Below are positions 8,094-17,314 of a stretch of DNA of 64,000 nucleotides, piece after piece; the stretch's first letter is position 1; every line of letters starts with the position of its first letter. Source of the DNA: Paraglaciecola marina (GTDB lineage Bacteria > Pseudomonadota > Gammaproteobacteria > Enterobacterales > Alteromonadaceae); NCBI RefSeq assembly GCF_004360155.1, contig NZ_ML178724.1, forward strand, positions 628 to 64,627, given 5' to 3'. The notes below the pieces were generated by a model. The model made no database searches. It was not told the DNA's origin and saw only the letters and a list, made by a program, of their open reading frames with translations. A program made the translations under genes and the position numbers.

Positions 8094-9539
8094 ATTAACG
8101 CAACGACTTTAGTGTGGTTCAGACAAGACTTACGATTAAAAGACAACCCTGCCCTGCACTATGCAGCAGAACTAGGGTCAGTATTGCCCATATTTATTCT
8201 TGATGAAGATTGCCCTAAACACGCTCAAATAGGGGGGGCTAGCCAGTGGTGGTTGCACCACTCTTTACAAGCGTTGAATGCTTCTTTTAATGACAAGCTG
8301 CATATGCAAAAAGGTCATGCCACAGAGATTCTACTAGACATCATTAGTACTCATGACATCAAACAAATTGTGTGGAATCGCTGCTACGAACCTTGGCAAA
8401 TAAAACGTGATAGTCAATTAAAACAACAATTAATGGATATGGGAGTACAGGTTAAAAGCTTTAACAGCCATTTACTATGGGAGCCTTGGCAAGTACTTAA
8501 AAAAGACGAAACACCTTACAAAGTATTTACACCTTACTACCGCAAAGGCTGCCTAACAAAAACAGCCCCCCGTATGCCAGTAGCAAAGCCTGAAAACCTT
8601 ACAATTACATATATACCCGAACTTGACCATGGCTTAGCCTCGTTAGCGCTTATGCCAAGTATTGACTGGTATGACACCATAGCGAGAACATGGTCACCAG
8701 GAGAAGAAGGCGCAGCTAAACGTTTAAGTGAATTTTTACCTAATGGAGCAAAAGAGTATAAAAACAACCGAGATTTTCCGGAGCTAGGGGCGACCTCTAA
8801 GCTTTCTCCCCATTTACATTTTGGTGAAATATCTCCCAATCAGATTTGGTACGCGGGGATCCACGCCTTAGATGGCAACATAGATAACTCGGGGTTAGAT
8901 TGCTACTTAAGTGAACTTGGTTGGCGGGAGTTTTCTTACTACCTGCTGTATCACTTTCCTCATATTCCTGAGCAAAACTTTAGCCCTAAGTTTGAGCATT
9001 TTCCGTGGCGCACCGATAACGAATCATTACAAGCTTGGCAGCGAGGACAAACAGGTATCCCTATTGTTGATGCGGGCATGCGAGAATTATGGCAAACCGG
9101 CACCATGCACAACAGAGTACGTATGGTAGTTGCCTCTTTTTTAGTTAAAAACTTGCTGATTCATTGGCGCGAAGGCGAACACTGGTTTTGGGATTGCTTA
9201 CTAGACGCAGACCTTGCAGCCAACAGTGCAAGTTGGCAATGGGTGGCTGGCACAGGGGCAGATGCAGCGCCCTATTTTAGAATATTTAACCCAGTAACAC
9301 AGGGCCAAAAGTTTGATTCTCAAGGAGATTACGTTAAACGTTATTGCCCAGAACTCAGTAAACTACCCGACAAGTACATTCATAATCCTTGGGATGCTCC
9401 GCAGAACATTTTAGATTATGCAGGGATCACATTAGGTGAAAACTATCCCCGTCCTTTGGTTGATTTAAAAGCCTCAAGGCAAAGAGCATTAGATGCACTA
9501 GCAGATGCCAAACAGCTTGCTGAGCAGGAAGCATCTTAA
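8094..9539 (+). CDS. phrB: Deoxyribodipyrimidine photolyase (class I CPD), probable AUU start
   Basis: A 481-residue DNA photolyase that repairs cyclobutane pyrimidine dimers with FADH-. The N-terminal antenna domain begins INATTLVWFRQDLRL. The FAD-binding helical domain has LGWREFSYYLLYHFPH, GQTGIPIVDAGMRELW, GTMHNRVRM and WFWDCLLDADLAANSASWQWVAG split over its core. The first ATG/GTG/TTG in frame is a GTG at 8112, which would cut the first beta strand and has no ribosome site. The ATT at 8094 gives the length expected from E. coli PhrB (MTTHLVWFRQDL) and sits 7 bases after AAGGAAG at 8081-8087; a TAA at 8076-8078 closes the frame upstream. The FeS-BCP photolyase gene follows two bases after the stop. 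Confidence 0.92.
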   Translation: MNATTLVWFRQDLRLKDNPALHYAAELGSVLPIFILDEDCPKHAQIGGASQWWLHHSLQALNASFNDKLHMQKGHATEILLDIISTHDIKQIVWNRCYEPWQIKRDSQLKQQLMDMGVQVKSFNSHLLWEPWQVLKKDETPYKVFTPYYRKGCLTKTAPRMPVAKPENLTITYIPELDHGLASLALMPSIDWYDTIARTWSPGEEGAAKRLSEFLPNGAKEYKNNRDFPELGATSKLSPHLHFGEISPNQIWYAGIHALDGNIDNSGLDCYLSELGWREFSYYLLYHFPHIPEQNFSPKFEHFPWRTDNESLQAWQRGQTGIPIVDAGMRELWQTGTMHNRVRMVVASFLVKNLLIHWREGEHWFWDCLLDADLAANSASWQWVAGTGADAAPYFRIFNPVTQGQKFDSQGDYVKRYCPELSKLPDKYIHNPWDAPQNILDYAGITLGENYPRPLVDLKASRQRALDALADAKQLAEQEAS

Positions 9540-9541
9540 GC

Positions 9542-11080
9542 ATGGCCTGCTTACGATTAATTCTTGGTGATCAGCTAAGTCATTCGCTAGCAAGCTTGCA
9601 AGATTGTGACAAAAACCAAGACATAATTTTAATGGCTGAAGTCAAAACAGAAGCCAGCTATGTTAAACATCACAAAAAGAAAATAGCATTTTTATTCTCT
9701 GCCATGCGTCACTTCGCAGCAGAGTTAACAAGTAGCGGTCATCAGGTTTTTTACCGAAAATATGACGACAAAGATAATCAAGGTAGCTTGTTTGCAGAGG
9801 TAGCGCTTATCTGCAAACAACAGACTATTGACAAAATCATACTCACTCATCCTGGTGAATATCGAGTAGTTGCAGATATGCAAAGCTGGCAAGATAAGTT
9901 AGGTATAGAAGTAAGTATTCAAGAAGACACACGCTTTTTAGCTAGCCTTGAGGAATTTGCAAACTGGGCAAAAGGACGCAAGCAACTGCGCATGGAGTTT
10001 TTCTATCGAGAAATGCGCAAGGCCTGGTATTGCTTAATGGATGGCGACAAACCCGTAGGCAATAAGTGGAACTTTGATAGCGCCAACCGCAAAGCCCTAC
10101 CCAAAGGTATGCACCCACCACCACCCACAACCTTTGAACCCGATGACATTACCCAAGAAGTTATCTCGCTGGTTCACCAAGAGTTTAGTGATCATTTTGG
10201 AAGTCTTGAGCCATTTCAATTTGCAGTTACCCGAGAGCAGGCACTACAAGTGCTCTCGGTATTTGTTGCAGAACGCCTAGATAATTTTGGAGATTACCAA
10301 GACGCCATGGTACAAGGCGAACCTTGGATGTACCACTCACATATCAGTTTTTACCTAAACTCTGGGTTACTCACTCCCAAAGAAGTTATCGAACAAGCAG
10401 AGAACGCTTATCGTCATGGTCATGCTCCGTTAAACGCAGTAGAAGGCTTTATTCGCCAAGTACTAGGATGGCGTGAATACGTACGCGGCTTGTACTGGTT
10501 CAAAATGCCCAGCTATCAGAATGAGAACTTTTTAAACGCCAAGCGCCCTTTGCCCAGCTTTTTTTGGGATGCAAACACCAGAATGAACTGCTTGTCTCAG
10601 TGCATAACTGAAACCTCTGATAATGCCTACGCCCACCATATTCAAAGATTAATGGTATTAGGTAATTTTGCTTTGCTGGCAGGCCTTCACCCTGATGAAG
10701 TCAATGAATGGTATTTAATTGTCTATGCCGATGCCTACGAGTGGGTCGAAATGCCCAATGTCACTGGCATGATTTTATTCGCTGATGGTGGATTACTGGC
10801 TAGTAAACCCTATGCAGCAAGCGGTAGCTACATCAATAAAATGTCTAACTACTGTCAACACTGCCACTACAATGTAAAAGAAAAACTGGGCGCCCAAGCT
10901 TGCCCTTTTAACTATTTATATTGGGATTTCCTAGAGCGCAACAAAGAAAAACTTGGCAGTAACCCCAGGTTAGGCATGCCGTACCGTACTTTAAACAAGA
11001 TGACAGATGAAAAGCGCTTAGCCATTAGCCGAGATAGTCAGATATTTTTTAAAGCACTAGAGAGCAATGAAGAAGTCTGA
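9542..11080 (+). CDS. FeS-BCP type cryptochrome/photolyase
   Basis: A 512-residue member of the iron-sulfur bacterial cryptochrome and photolyase group (prokaryotic (6-4) photolyases). It opens with [13 protein letters not shown], typical for the group. The FAD domain carries [17 protein letters not shown], and later [18 protein letters not shown]. The C-terminal cluster ligands are visible as YCQHCHYN followed by [11 protein letters not shown], with a fourth Cys (MNCLSQC) upstream. The expected role is light-driven repair of (6-4) photoproducts. The start lies two bases after the previous stop, and the 3' end overlaps the DUF2256 gene by 14 bases, so the three form an operon. Confidence 0.92.
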   Translation: MACLRLILGDQLSHSLASLQDCDKNQDIILMAEVKTEASYVKHHKKKIAFLFSAMRHFAAELTSSGHQVFYRKYDDKDNQGSLFAEVALICKQQTIDKIILTHPGEYRVVADMQSWQDKLGIEVSIQEDTRFLASLEEFANWAKGRKQLRMEFFYREMRKAWYCLMDGDKPVGNKWNFDSANRKALPKGMHPPPPTTFEPDDITQEVISLVHQEFSDHFGSLEPFQFAVTREQALQVLSVFVAERLDNFGDYQDAMVQGEPWMYHSHISFYLNSGLLTPKEVIEQAENAYRHGHAPLNAVEGFIRQVLGWREYVRGLYWFKMPSYQNENFLNAKRPLPSFFWDANTRMNCLSQCITETSDNAYAHHIQRLMVLGNFALLAGLHPDEVNEWYLIVYADAYEWVEMPNVTGMILFADGGLLASKPYAASGSYINKMSNYCQHCHYNVKEKLGAQACPFNYLYWDFLERNKEKLGSNPRLGMPYRTLNKMTDEKRLAISRDSQIFFKALESNEEV

Positions 11081-11207
11081 ACTGCCCACTAAAATCTGTG
11101 TGGTGTGTGAGCGGCCTTTCACTTGGCGTAAAAAGTGGCAACGGGATTGGCTACAAGTTAAGTATTGTTCTAAGCGCTGTGCTTCAAATAAAAGAAGTAC
11201 AAGATAA
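11067..11207 (+). CDS. DUF2256 small zinc-ribbon-like protein
   Basis: A 46-residue protein ([18 protein letters not shown] at the N terminus, then [10 protein letters not shown] and [11 protein letters not shown]). The pattern Cys-x2-Cys ... Cys-x3-Cys plus the Trp-rich centre is what I know of DUF2256, a family that regularly follows photolyase genes. A metal-binding role is likely, function unknown. It overlaps the last 14 bases of the FeS-BCP photolyase in another frame, an arrangement that favours translational coupling. A strong terminator follows at 11241. Confidence 0.85.
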   Translation: MKKSELPTKICVVCERPFTWRKKWQRDWLQVKYCSKRCASNKRSTR

Positions 11208-11240
11208 GAAGCCGTCTTAGAACACTTAGTCCTTTAATAA

Positions 11241-11272
11241 AAAGCCCAGTCTAGTTGTCTAGACTGGGCTTT
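11241..11272. terminator. Bidirectional terminator between the photolyase operon and opgH
   Basis: A perfect 14-bp stem (AAAGCCCAGTCTAG with its complement) and a TTGT loop, flanked by A and T runs on both sides. It serves the plus-strand photolyase operon and the minus-strand opgGH operon, whose stop is at 11294. Confidence 0.85.
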
Positions 11273-11293
11273 ATAATGGTGAGATGAGCTTTT

Positions 11294-13258
11294 TTATCCG
11301 AGCTTTGAAGATACCGGCGACACTGAGCTTGGCACTTCATTACTTGACTTTGGGGGATAAATTCCTCGAGCCAAAGGCTGCAGCGGCATATCCACCCAAG
11401 CTTCTTCAGGTAACATAGGGACGGCAGCAAGTCTTCGTTTCATCTGCAAGTTTTTCATACTGCGATTAACATTACGGATAGCACTGTTTGGCTGACATTC
11501 CGTATCTAATAAGAATATCCCTTTACGTTTACACCACAGCCCGAACTTAACGCTACTTGATAACCTAATTATAGGCGCAGCTAACACTAAGCCAGAAAAT
11601 ACCGGCAACAACCACAAAAATAAGGTCGGGGTATAATAAGCAGTGACGCCTCCCCAAATTAGTCCAATGGTAGTCAGCAGATAACTAAAGCGGAAAGCCT
11701 GTGACCAAGGAAGCATTCGACCTTCCCTAACCTGAGCTTCCCATTTAACACTCTTACCCGCTAAAACATTAAGCACAAAATAACTATGGAACATCATCAT
11801 TACTGGGGCTAACAGTACTGCAAAGAAAAACTCGACGACTGCGCTTTTCAAAAAGTTAATACCCCCACCAAACTTTTTGCGTCGCTGCAATAAGGTGATC
11901 ACAATACCCAAAACTTTGGGTAAAAATAGTAAGGCTATGGTGACCCAAAGTGTCGTGATCATCACATTCTTTTTAGTGATCAACCAAGTGGGAAACAGCT
12001 GGTAGGTGCTAGTAAAATAAACTGGCGTGGTAAAGGCTTGAATTAATGCATCTGTGGTACCAGCCAATAAGGACAACAGCAGCAGAATAGAACTGGCATA
12101 AGCAAAGGCACCAAAAGTAAAGTGCATTCTGTTTGCTAGATGCAACCCTTTACTGGTTACAATCCCTAAATGTTGCATATTACCTTGCACCCAACGCCTG
12201 TCTCGGGTGGCGTAATCTATGATATTGCTAGGAACTTCTTCGTAACTACCCGCAGAGTCTGTTAACAAAAATACTTGCCACCCTGCCCTACGCAATAACG
12301 CCGCTTCAACGAAATCGTGACTTAAAATTTCTCCACCAAAAGGTTGTTTACCTTTTAGCGCAGGCAGCCCACAAGTATCGATAAAGGCTTTGACTCGAAT
12401 AACGGCGTTGTGCCCCCAATAATTAGCACAGTCACCCTGCCAAAAAGACAACCCCGTCGCCAACATTGGGCTATAAACTTGCGCTGCAAATTGCACGAAA
12501 CGCCCAAAGAAGGTGCTTTGTCTTGCCGGCATAGGTATGGTTTGAATCAATCCCGTGTTTGGGTTGATTTCCATACGTTGAGCTAGCTCAAGCATTTTTT
12601 CACCGGTCATAATACTGTCTGCATCCAGCACTATCATGCTTTCATACTGATGCCCCCAGCGCTGGCAGAAGTCTTTGATGTTTCCTACCTTACGACCAAC
12701 ATTTTTCTTACGGTTGCGATAAAAGCAGCGCCTAGCCAAATCAGTTGGTAAACGTTTTAACAAACTTTCCCAAGACCTAAGCTCTGCAGATAATAAGGCT
12801 TGATCTTGGGTGTCACTGAGCATATAAAAATCAAACTGCTTAGCACTGTGTGTCGTTAGCATAGTGAGTACTGTGGCTTCAAACCCAGCCATAATCCGCT
12901 GGGTTTCTTCATTGTATACCGGCATAACGATAGCGTGGCGTTTCTGAAGTGGCTCAGAGCTCACTGGAGCATGCTGTTCAGCTTGAAACGTTAATGGGTC
13001 TCGCTTAAACAACTTAAGAAAGAAGCCTATGATTGATGTCCAAAACGCCATGGTTAACCACAAAAATAACACTGAGGTTAAACCAAGTTGAACCCATTCT
13101 AAAGGTCTGAACTCATTGGGCTGAAAGATGATATAAACCTGTGACATGGCCCAATACGCTGTGGGCAACACCAATAACGCCATGATTAACAAACGGATTT
13201 TTCGGGCTCTAACCTTCAAAACAAAGTTATTTTTCATAAACATAAGTCCATACCTCAC
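11294..13258 (-). CDS. opgH: Glucan biosynthesis glucosyltransferase OpgH
   Basis: Inner-membrane family 2 glycosyltransferase (654 residues) that polymerises the backbone of osmoregulated periplasmic glucans from UDP-glucose. Hydrophobic segments frame the cytosolic catalytic part. The catalytic motifs are visible: VMPVYNEE, DADSIM, the acid in HDFVEAALLRRAGW, and RDRRWVQGN as the Q/RxxRW-type motif. It is shorter than the E. coli protein (about 847) mainly at the N terminus, as in several marine forms. The frame overlaps the end of opgG by 32 bases; an internal ATG at 13237 is an alternative start with less overlap. Probably driven by the sigma-54-like promoter before opgG. Confidence 0.93.
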   Translation of the reverse strand: MRYGLMFMKNNFVLKVRARKIRLLIMALLVLPTAYWAMSQVYIIFQPNEFRPLEWVQLGLTSVLFLWLTMAFWTSIIGFFLKLFKRDPLTFQAEQHAPVSSEPLQKRHAIVMPVYNEETQRIMAGFEATVLTMLTTHSAKQFDFYMLSDTQDQALLSAELRSWESLLKRLPTDLARRCFYRNRKKNVGRKVGNIKDFCQRWGHQYESMIVLDADSIMTGEKMLELAQRMEINPNTGLIQTIPMPARQSTFFGRFVQFAAQVYSPMLATGLSFWQGDCANYWGHNAVIRVKAFIDTCGLPALKGKQPFGGEILSHDFVEAALLRRAGWQVFLLTDSAGSYEEVPSNIIDYATRDRRWVQGNMQHLGIVTSKGLHLANRMHFTFGAFAYASSILLLLSLLAGTTDALIQAFTTPVYFTSTYQLFPTWLITKKNVMITTLWVTIALLFLPKVLGIVITLLQRRKKFGGGINFLKSAVVEFFFAVLLAPVMMMFHSYFVLNVLAGKSVKWEAQVREGRMLPWSQAFRFSYLLTTIGLIWGGVTAYYTPTLFLWLLPVFSGLVLAAPIIRLSSSVKFGLWCKRKGIFLLDTECQPNSAIRNVNRSMKNLQMKRRLAAVPMLPEEAWVDMPLQPLARGIYPPKSSNEVPSSVSPVSSKLG

Positions 13259-14789
13259 TAATAGGTTTTTCCTTGTGGGTAACTAAAAGTCGCATATCAT
13301 TTACACTGCGTTCACTTTCAGGTGTAAACAAAAAGGTGGCTCTTATTTCGTGATCGAAATTAGTTTTAAACACTCTCACTTGGCTAACGTTGCCATTTGT
13401 CGCTGAGATGTCAGCAGCCAAATCTTCTGGGTTAATGACCAGATTATCTGGCACGGTGAAATCTACAATAAAGCGACGGGTTAAGTTGTCTTCATCCACT
13501 TCTTCACCGGGTAATCTATCCGAGCCTTGCAAGGTACGTATTACTTTTGACTTATCGTAAGCGTATGCGTCGCCACTGACAGTACTTAACTCATAATGCA
13601 CATGAATACTGTCACCTTGTTTAACGGGTCTATCATTAACCCAATAAGCCACTATATTGTCATGGGTTTCTGAATTAGTAGGGATTTCAACCAACTCTAA
13701 ACGGCCTTGATTAAAGCCTTTGTAAGGGGTAACCCAATAACCAGGGCGTTGATGGTAGTGCGCTTCGCTATCAACATAATGTTCGTATTGGATATCCCGC
13801 TGTAATAAGCCAAATCCTTTCGGAGCTTTGTCTCCCAAAGATGTAATACGTAAACGGTTAGGATTATCTAAAGGTCTCCATAGACGTTCGTTATTAGAGG
13901 TAATTAACATCATGCCATCACTGTCGTGAACTTCAGGGCGGTAGTCATCAGGTTTCGTTAATGAGTTTTCACCATACAAAAACATACTGGTAAAAGGCGC
14001 TAACCCCACTTTGTCTATGTCTTCTCTAGCAAATAACCAGGCTTTAACATCGGTTACCGTGTCGCCCGAGGTCTCAGACTCCATAGTAAATTTATAAATA
14101 CCTGTCATTGATGGACTATCCATCTTGGCGTAAACAATAAGTTGTTTACCGTTAGCGGGTTCGATTAACCAAAAGTCGGTAAAGTAAGGGAACTCTTCTC
14201 CCTCTGGCATGCCGGTATCAATGGCGATGCCCCGTGCTGATAAACCATACTTTTGATGTTTACCAATTAATCTGAAATAGGTAGCGCCTAAAAAAGCAAT
14301 CAGCTCGTCTTTGTATTTATCACTGTTTAACGGGTAATGGACTCTAAAACCAGCAAATCCTACATCTTCATTAATTTCATTAGCCAAAAACTCAGCAGGG
14401 GGGTCATATCGAAAATAGTCTGTGTTGAAAGGCAGACCCGTGACACGATTTTTATAATCAATCATGTGGATATTTACAGGATGCTTGTATAAAAAACCTG
14501 AATGAAATAGCTGCACTTCAAAAGGGTAAACCCCTCTCCAGATACTTTCTTTCGGCTCAAACCTTATGGCTCTGTACTGCTGATAATCTATACTGCTTAG
14601 CGCTTCGTTCTCAATTGCTGGCGTTGGCTCAAAATCTATTTCAGCTTCTGTTTTTGCTTGTAGCACTAGCTTGCGAAGAAACGGACTACTTTCGCTTGGT
14701 AACTCATCCTGCTGTATATTTTGCGCAGACACTTCCACTGAACTTACCAATACTAGTATCGACGCAAAAAAAACGTTTTTTAGGGACAA
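13227..14789 (-). CDS. opgG: Glucan biosynthesis protein OpgG
   Basis: Periplasmic protein of 520 residues required with OpgH for making osmoregulated periplasmic glucans. A signal peptide is clear (about residues 1-22, ending VSA). Family motifs follow: YQQYRAIRF, FEVQLFHSGFLY, GFAGFRVHYPLN, FLGATYFR, SARGIAIDTG, WRPLDNPNRL and a GYWVTPYKGF segment. Length fits the MdoG/OpgG family (about 510). ACTCTCCTTAT on the plus strand gives an AAGGAGAGT ribosome site. First gene of the opgGH operon. Confidence 0.95.
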   Translation of the reverse strand: MSLKNVFFASILVLVSSVEVSAQNIQQDELPSESSPFLRKLVLQAKTEAEIDFEPTPAIENEALSSIDYQQYRAIRFEPKESIWRGVYPFEVQLFHSGFLYKHPVNIHMIDYKNRVTGLPFNTDYFRYDPPAEFLANEINEDVGFAGFRVHYPLNSDKYKDELIAFLGATYFRLIGKHQKYGLSARGIAIDTGMPEGEEFPYFTDFWLIEPANGKQLIVYAKMDSPSMTGIYKFTMESETSGDTVTDVKAWLFAREDIDKVGLAPFTSMFLYGENSLTKPDDYRPEVHDSDGMMLITSNNERLWRPLDNPNRLRITSLGDKAPKGFGLLQRDIQYEHYVDSEAHYHQRPGYWVTPYKGFNQGRLELVEIPTNSETHDNIVAYWVNDRPVKQGDSIHVHYELSTVSGDAYAYDKSKVIRTLQGSDRLPGEEVDEDNLTRRFIVDFTVPDNLVINPEDLAADISATNGNVSQVRVFKTNFDHEIRATFLFTPESERSVNDMRLLVTHKEKPISEVWTYVYEK

Positions 14790-14836
14790 ACTACTCTCCT
14801 TATATTTAAACTAACTGCACTTTATGGTTGGACAAA

Positions 14837-14852
14837 TGCACTAATTACGCCA
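14837..14852 (-). promoter_or_regulatory. Candidate sigma-54 promoter of opgGH
   Basis: Read on the minus strand: TGGCGT-AATTA-GTGCA, with GG and GC exactly ten bases apart as in the -24/-12 consensus TGGCAC-N5-TTGCA. It lies about 50 bases before the opgG ATG. No clear TGTGTAA palindrome is found upstream, unlike the other candidates. Confidence 0.5.
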
Positions 14853-15721
14853 CATTTTACAAAACGAGTTTTAATTTTAAATATTGATTACCACTGGCCC
14901 ATCTAATACTAAAGTTGTACTTTTGAGGACCATCAGTAAATGAAAAAAATACACCTTGAGCCTGTTCATATGCGCACACCTTCCACCTCTCGTATCAAAA
15001 TAAAGACATAAAAACTCCATTTTCAAAGCTCTATTATTTTTGGCTTATTTTTAATGTTCTAGAGTTAAAACCGAGCAGAAAACATACTTACCTACCCTAG
15101 CAAGTAGTTCTTTTTTATCTAAATAGCATTTAATTGAAAAATATGTCTAAGGTTAACCGCCCAATATCCAGAAAAACGCCAAAACCTCACCAACACATGA
15201 CTTAAAGTAAACACACATCTAAATTAAGCCAAAAATAAATGAGAATAATTGGAATATCTATTTATATAGAAAGCGTACAATACTACTTAGGGTTTTTAAA
15301 AGTTTGAAATCTGATGCATTGCTAGAAGTAAAACTGTATACGCTTGAAGTTAACTGCACATTTAAAGCTTAAGTGTCGCTAATAAGAGTCAAAGGATTCA
15401 TGAATGATTTGAGGAAATAATAGCCCTTTAAAATCAAACTTTCGTCACCAAAATATTAAACATTACATGAATACTTACAGCTGTTATGTTTGGGTTAATT
15501 ATTAAACTCCTTGACGAAGATTAATAGGTGAGAAGGTCTTACAGACAATGTGTATTATTTTCACAATGACAGCAATTAGTTTCATATAGGTAAAGTTGCC
15601 AAATGTTAAAGGGAATGTGGATCCTAAATAGGTAAATTAGAACCACTAGTTTGACCACTAAGGTTCAAAGTTGTTTCACAAATATTAAATCGCAGAGAAA
15701 ACTCTGTACGAGGATAAACCA
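14853..15721. other. Long gene-free region between opgG and the response regulator
   Basis: About 870 bases of AT-rich DNA with no open frame longer than about 25 codons and no recognisable RNA. Short half-sites (TTACA-type) are scattered. It must contain the promoter of the regulator gene at 15722, but I cannot place it. Confidence 0.5.
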
Positions 15722-17050
15722 TTGCTAAATGTATTGCTTGTTGATGACGACTTAGAGTTTGCAGAAGTTGCTTCAAATATAATTGAATTTTTAGGGCATC
15801 AAGTGTCTATTGCCAACAGCTTGAAAGAAGCCTGTGAATGGACTGACAGCCAACCCTTTGACCATATTTTACTAGATTTTATGTTGCCAGATGGTAGTGG
15901 CTTACATTTAGTTGATCGCCTCGAAAAAAACAACTCCGCAGCACATATCACCTTTATTACCGGACACCCCTCAGTAAAAGGAATTTTGGCTGGGATCAGT
16001 GGGCCCAAAGTTGATTACCTAGTAAAACCCCTGCAAAGAGAAGATATTGAACAAGCCCTCTCTCGAAAATCCAAAAAATCTAAAGCATCTAAAGGCTCAA
16101 TAGTTAAAAGACATTTTGGTTGTTTAATTGGCGAGTCTGCTGCCATGCAAGAGCTTTACTTAATGATTGAACGTGTTGCTAAGACCTCGGCGAATGTGAT
16201 GTTGATGGGTAACAGCGGAGTGGGTAAAGAGGTAGTGGCCAGTGCGATTCATCAAGCCAGCCAAGTAGAAGGACAACTAGTCGCAACAAACTGTGGTGCT
16301 TTGTCGAAAGACTTGATCGGCAGTGAGTTGTTTGGCCATGAAAAAGGCGCATTCACCGGAGCAGTGGCTAAGAAGGACGGCGTGTTTGAAAGAGCTGAGA
16401 ATGGCACGCTATTTTTAGACGAAGTCACAGAAATGCCCATAGACATGCAGCCTAATTTACTTCGCGTATTAGAAAGTAAGAAGGTTATTCGGGTAGGTGG
16501 TGTCAAAGAGATTCCAGTTAATTGCCGGGTAGTATCCGCTACTAACCGTTCAATGGAATCTATCGCAAAAGATAATGTACTTAGAGAAGACATTTACTTT
16601 AGGTTAGCTGTTTTTCCTATATCTATTCCTGCATTGTGTGAACGTAAAGAAGATATCCCTCTTTTAGCCCAAGCCTTTTTAGAAGAGTTAAACACTGAGA
16701 ATGACTGTAACTACGAATGGACCAGTGCCCAACTAGATAAGCTTTCTAATTTTGACTGGCCGGGTAATGTTCGAGAATTAAGGCATGCTGTGCATAGAGC
16801 TTTCATTATGAGTGATCCTGCGACTAAAAATATTCAACTACCGTCTAGCTTTCAATCCCCTTTCTCACTCGCCAAAAAGGCGAATCAAGGTGTGTCTGCA
16901 GGGCAAACTATTGAAAATGTTGAAAAAGAACTGATCCGTATCACCTTAGAAAAAGTAGAGGGTAATAAAACTGCCGCCGCCGATATGCTAGGGATAAGCA
17001 CCAAAACCCTCTATAACCGTTTACACGCTTACGGTGATTTCGAAGAGTAA
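15722..17050 (+). CDS. NtrC-family sigma-54-dependent response regulator
   Basis: A 442-residue enhancer-binding protein. Residues 1-120 are a receiver domain with the DDD acidic pocket and phospho-acceptor Asp in ILLDFMLPDGSG. The AAA+ domain (about 140-375) has Walker A as GNSGVGKE and the sigma-54 contact loop GAFTGA intact. Walker B is FLDEV. The C terminus is a Fis-type helix-turn-helix (KTAAADMLGISTKTLYNRL). The start is TTG with GAGGAT upstream. It heads a cluster of kinases and receivers, and candidate sigma-54 promoters lie on both sides, so it is probably their activator. Confidence 0.93.
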   Translation: MLNVLLVDDDLEFAEVASNIIEFLGHQVSIANSLKEACEWTDSQPFDHILLDFMLPDGSGLHLVDRLEKNNSAAHITFITGHPSVKGILAGISGPKVDYLVKPLQREDIEQALSRKSKKSKASKGSIVKRHFGCLIGESAAMQELYLMIERVAKTSANVMLMGNSGVGKEVVASAIHQASQVEGQLVATNCGALSKDLIGSELFGHEKGAFTGAVAKKDGVFERAENGTLFLDEVTEMPIDMQPNLLRVLESKKVIRVGGVKEIPVNCRVVSATNRSMESIAKDNVLREDIYFRLAVFPISIPALCERKEDIPLLAQAFLEELNTENDCNYEWTSAQLDKLSNFDWPGNVRELRHAVHRAFIMSDPATKNIQLPSSFQSPFSLAKKANQGVSAGQTIENVEKELIRITLEKVEGNKTAAADMLGISTKTLYNRLHAYGDFEE

Positions 17051-17097
17051 GTCCATAGATATCAATTAGTTGAATGCAAAGTACTTAGGGAAGTCAT

Positions 17098-17313
17098 ATG
17101 TCACACGAAGAAAATGTCACTGTAAGTAAATTAGTACATGACGCTCGCTCTCCGCTAAATCGCATTTCTATGAATGCTGAGATGATAAAGTTAGTGCTTG
17201 AAAATGACATGCCAAAAGAGAAAGGCCTGCAAGCCCTAGATAAGATAATTAAAGCTTGTCAGGAATGTAGCCAAACCTTGCAAACCATCAGCCAAGAATT
17301 CGGTGATAAATAG
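17098..17313 (+). CDS. Stand-alone histidine phospho-acceptor (HisKA-like) domain protein
   Basis: A 71-residue protein that consists only of a two-helix HisKA-like unit. The H-box is KLVHDARSPLNRISMNAEM, with the His at about residue 14, and the second helix is GLQALDKIIKACQECSQTL. No ATPase domain is present, so it cannot autophosphorylate alone; it could act as a phosphotransfer or docking module, or inhibit a partner kinase by mixed dimers. It lies between the NtrC-type regulator and the CHASE3 kinase, whose start follows at once. Confidence 0.7.
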   Translation: MSHEENVTVSKLVHDARSPLNRISMNAEMIKLVLENDMPKEKGLQALDKIIKACQECSQTLQTISQEFGDK

Positions 17314-17314
17314 C

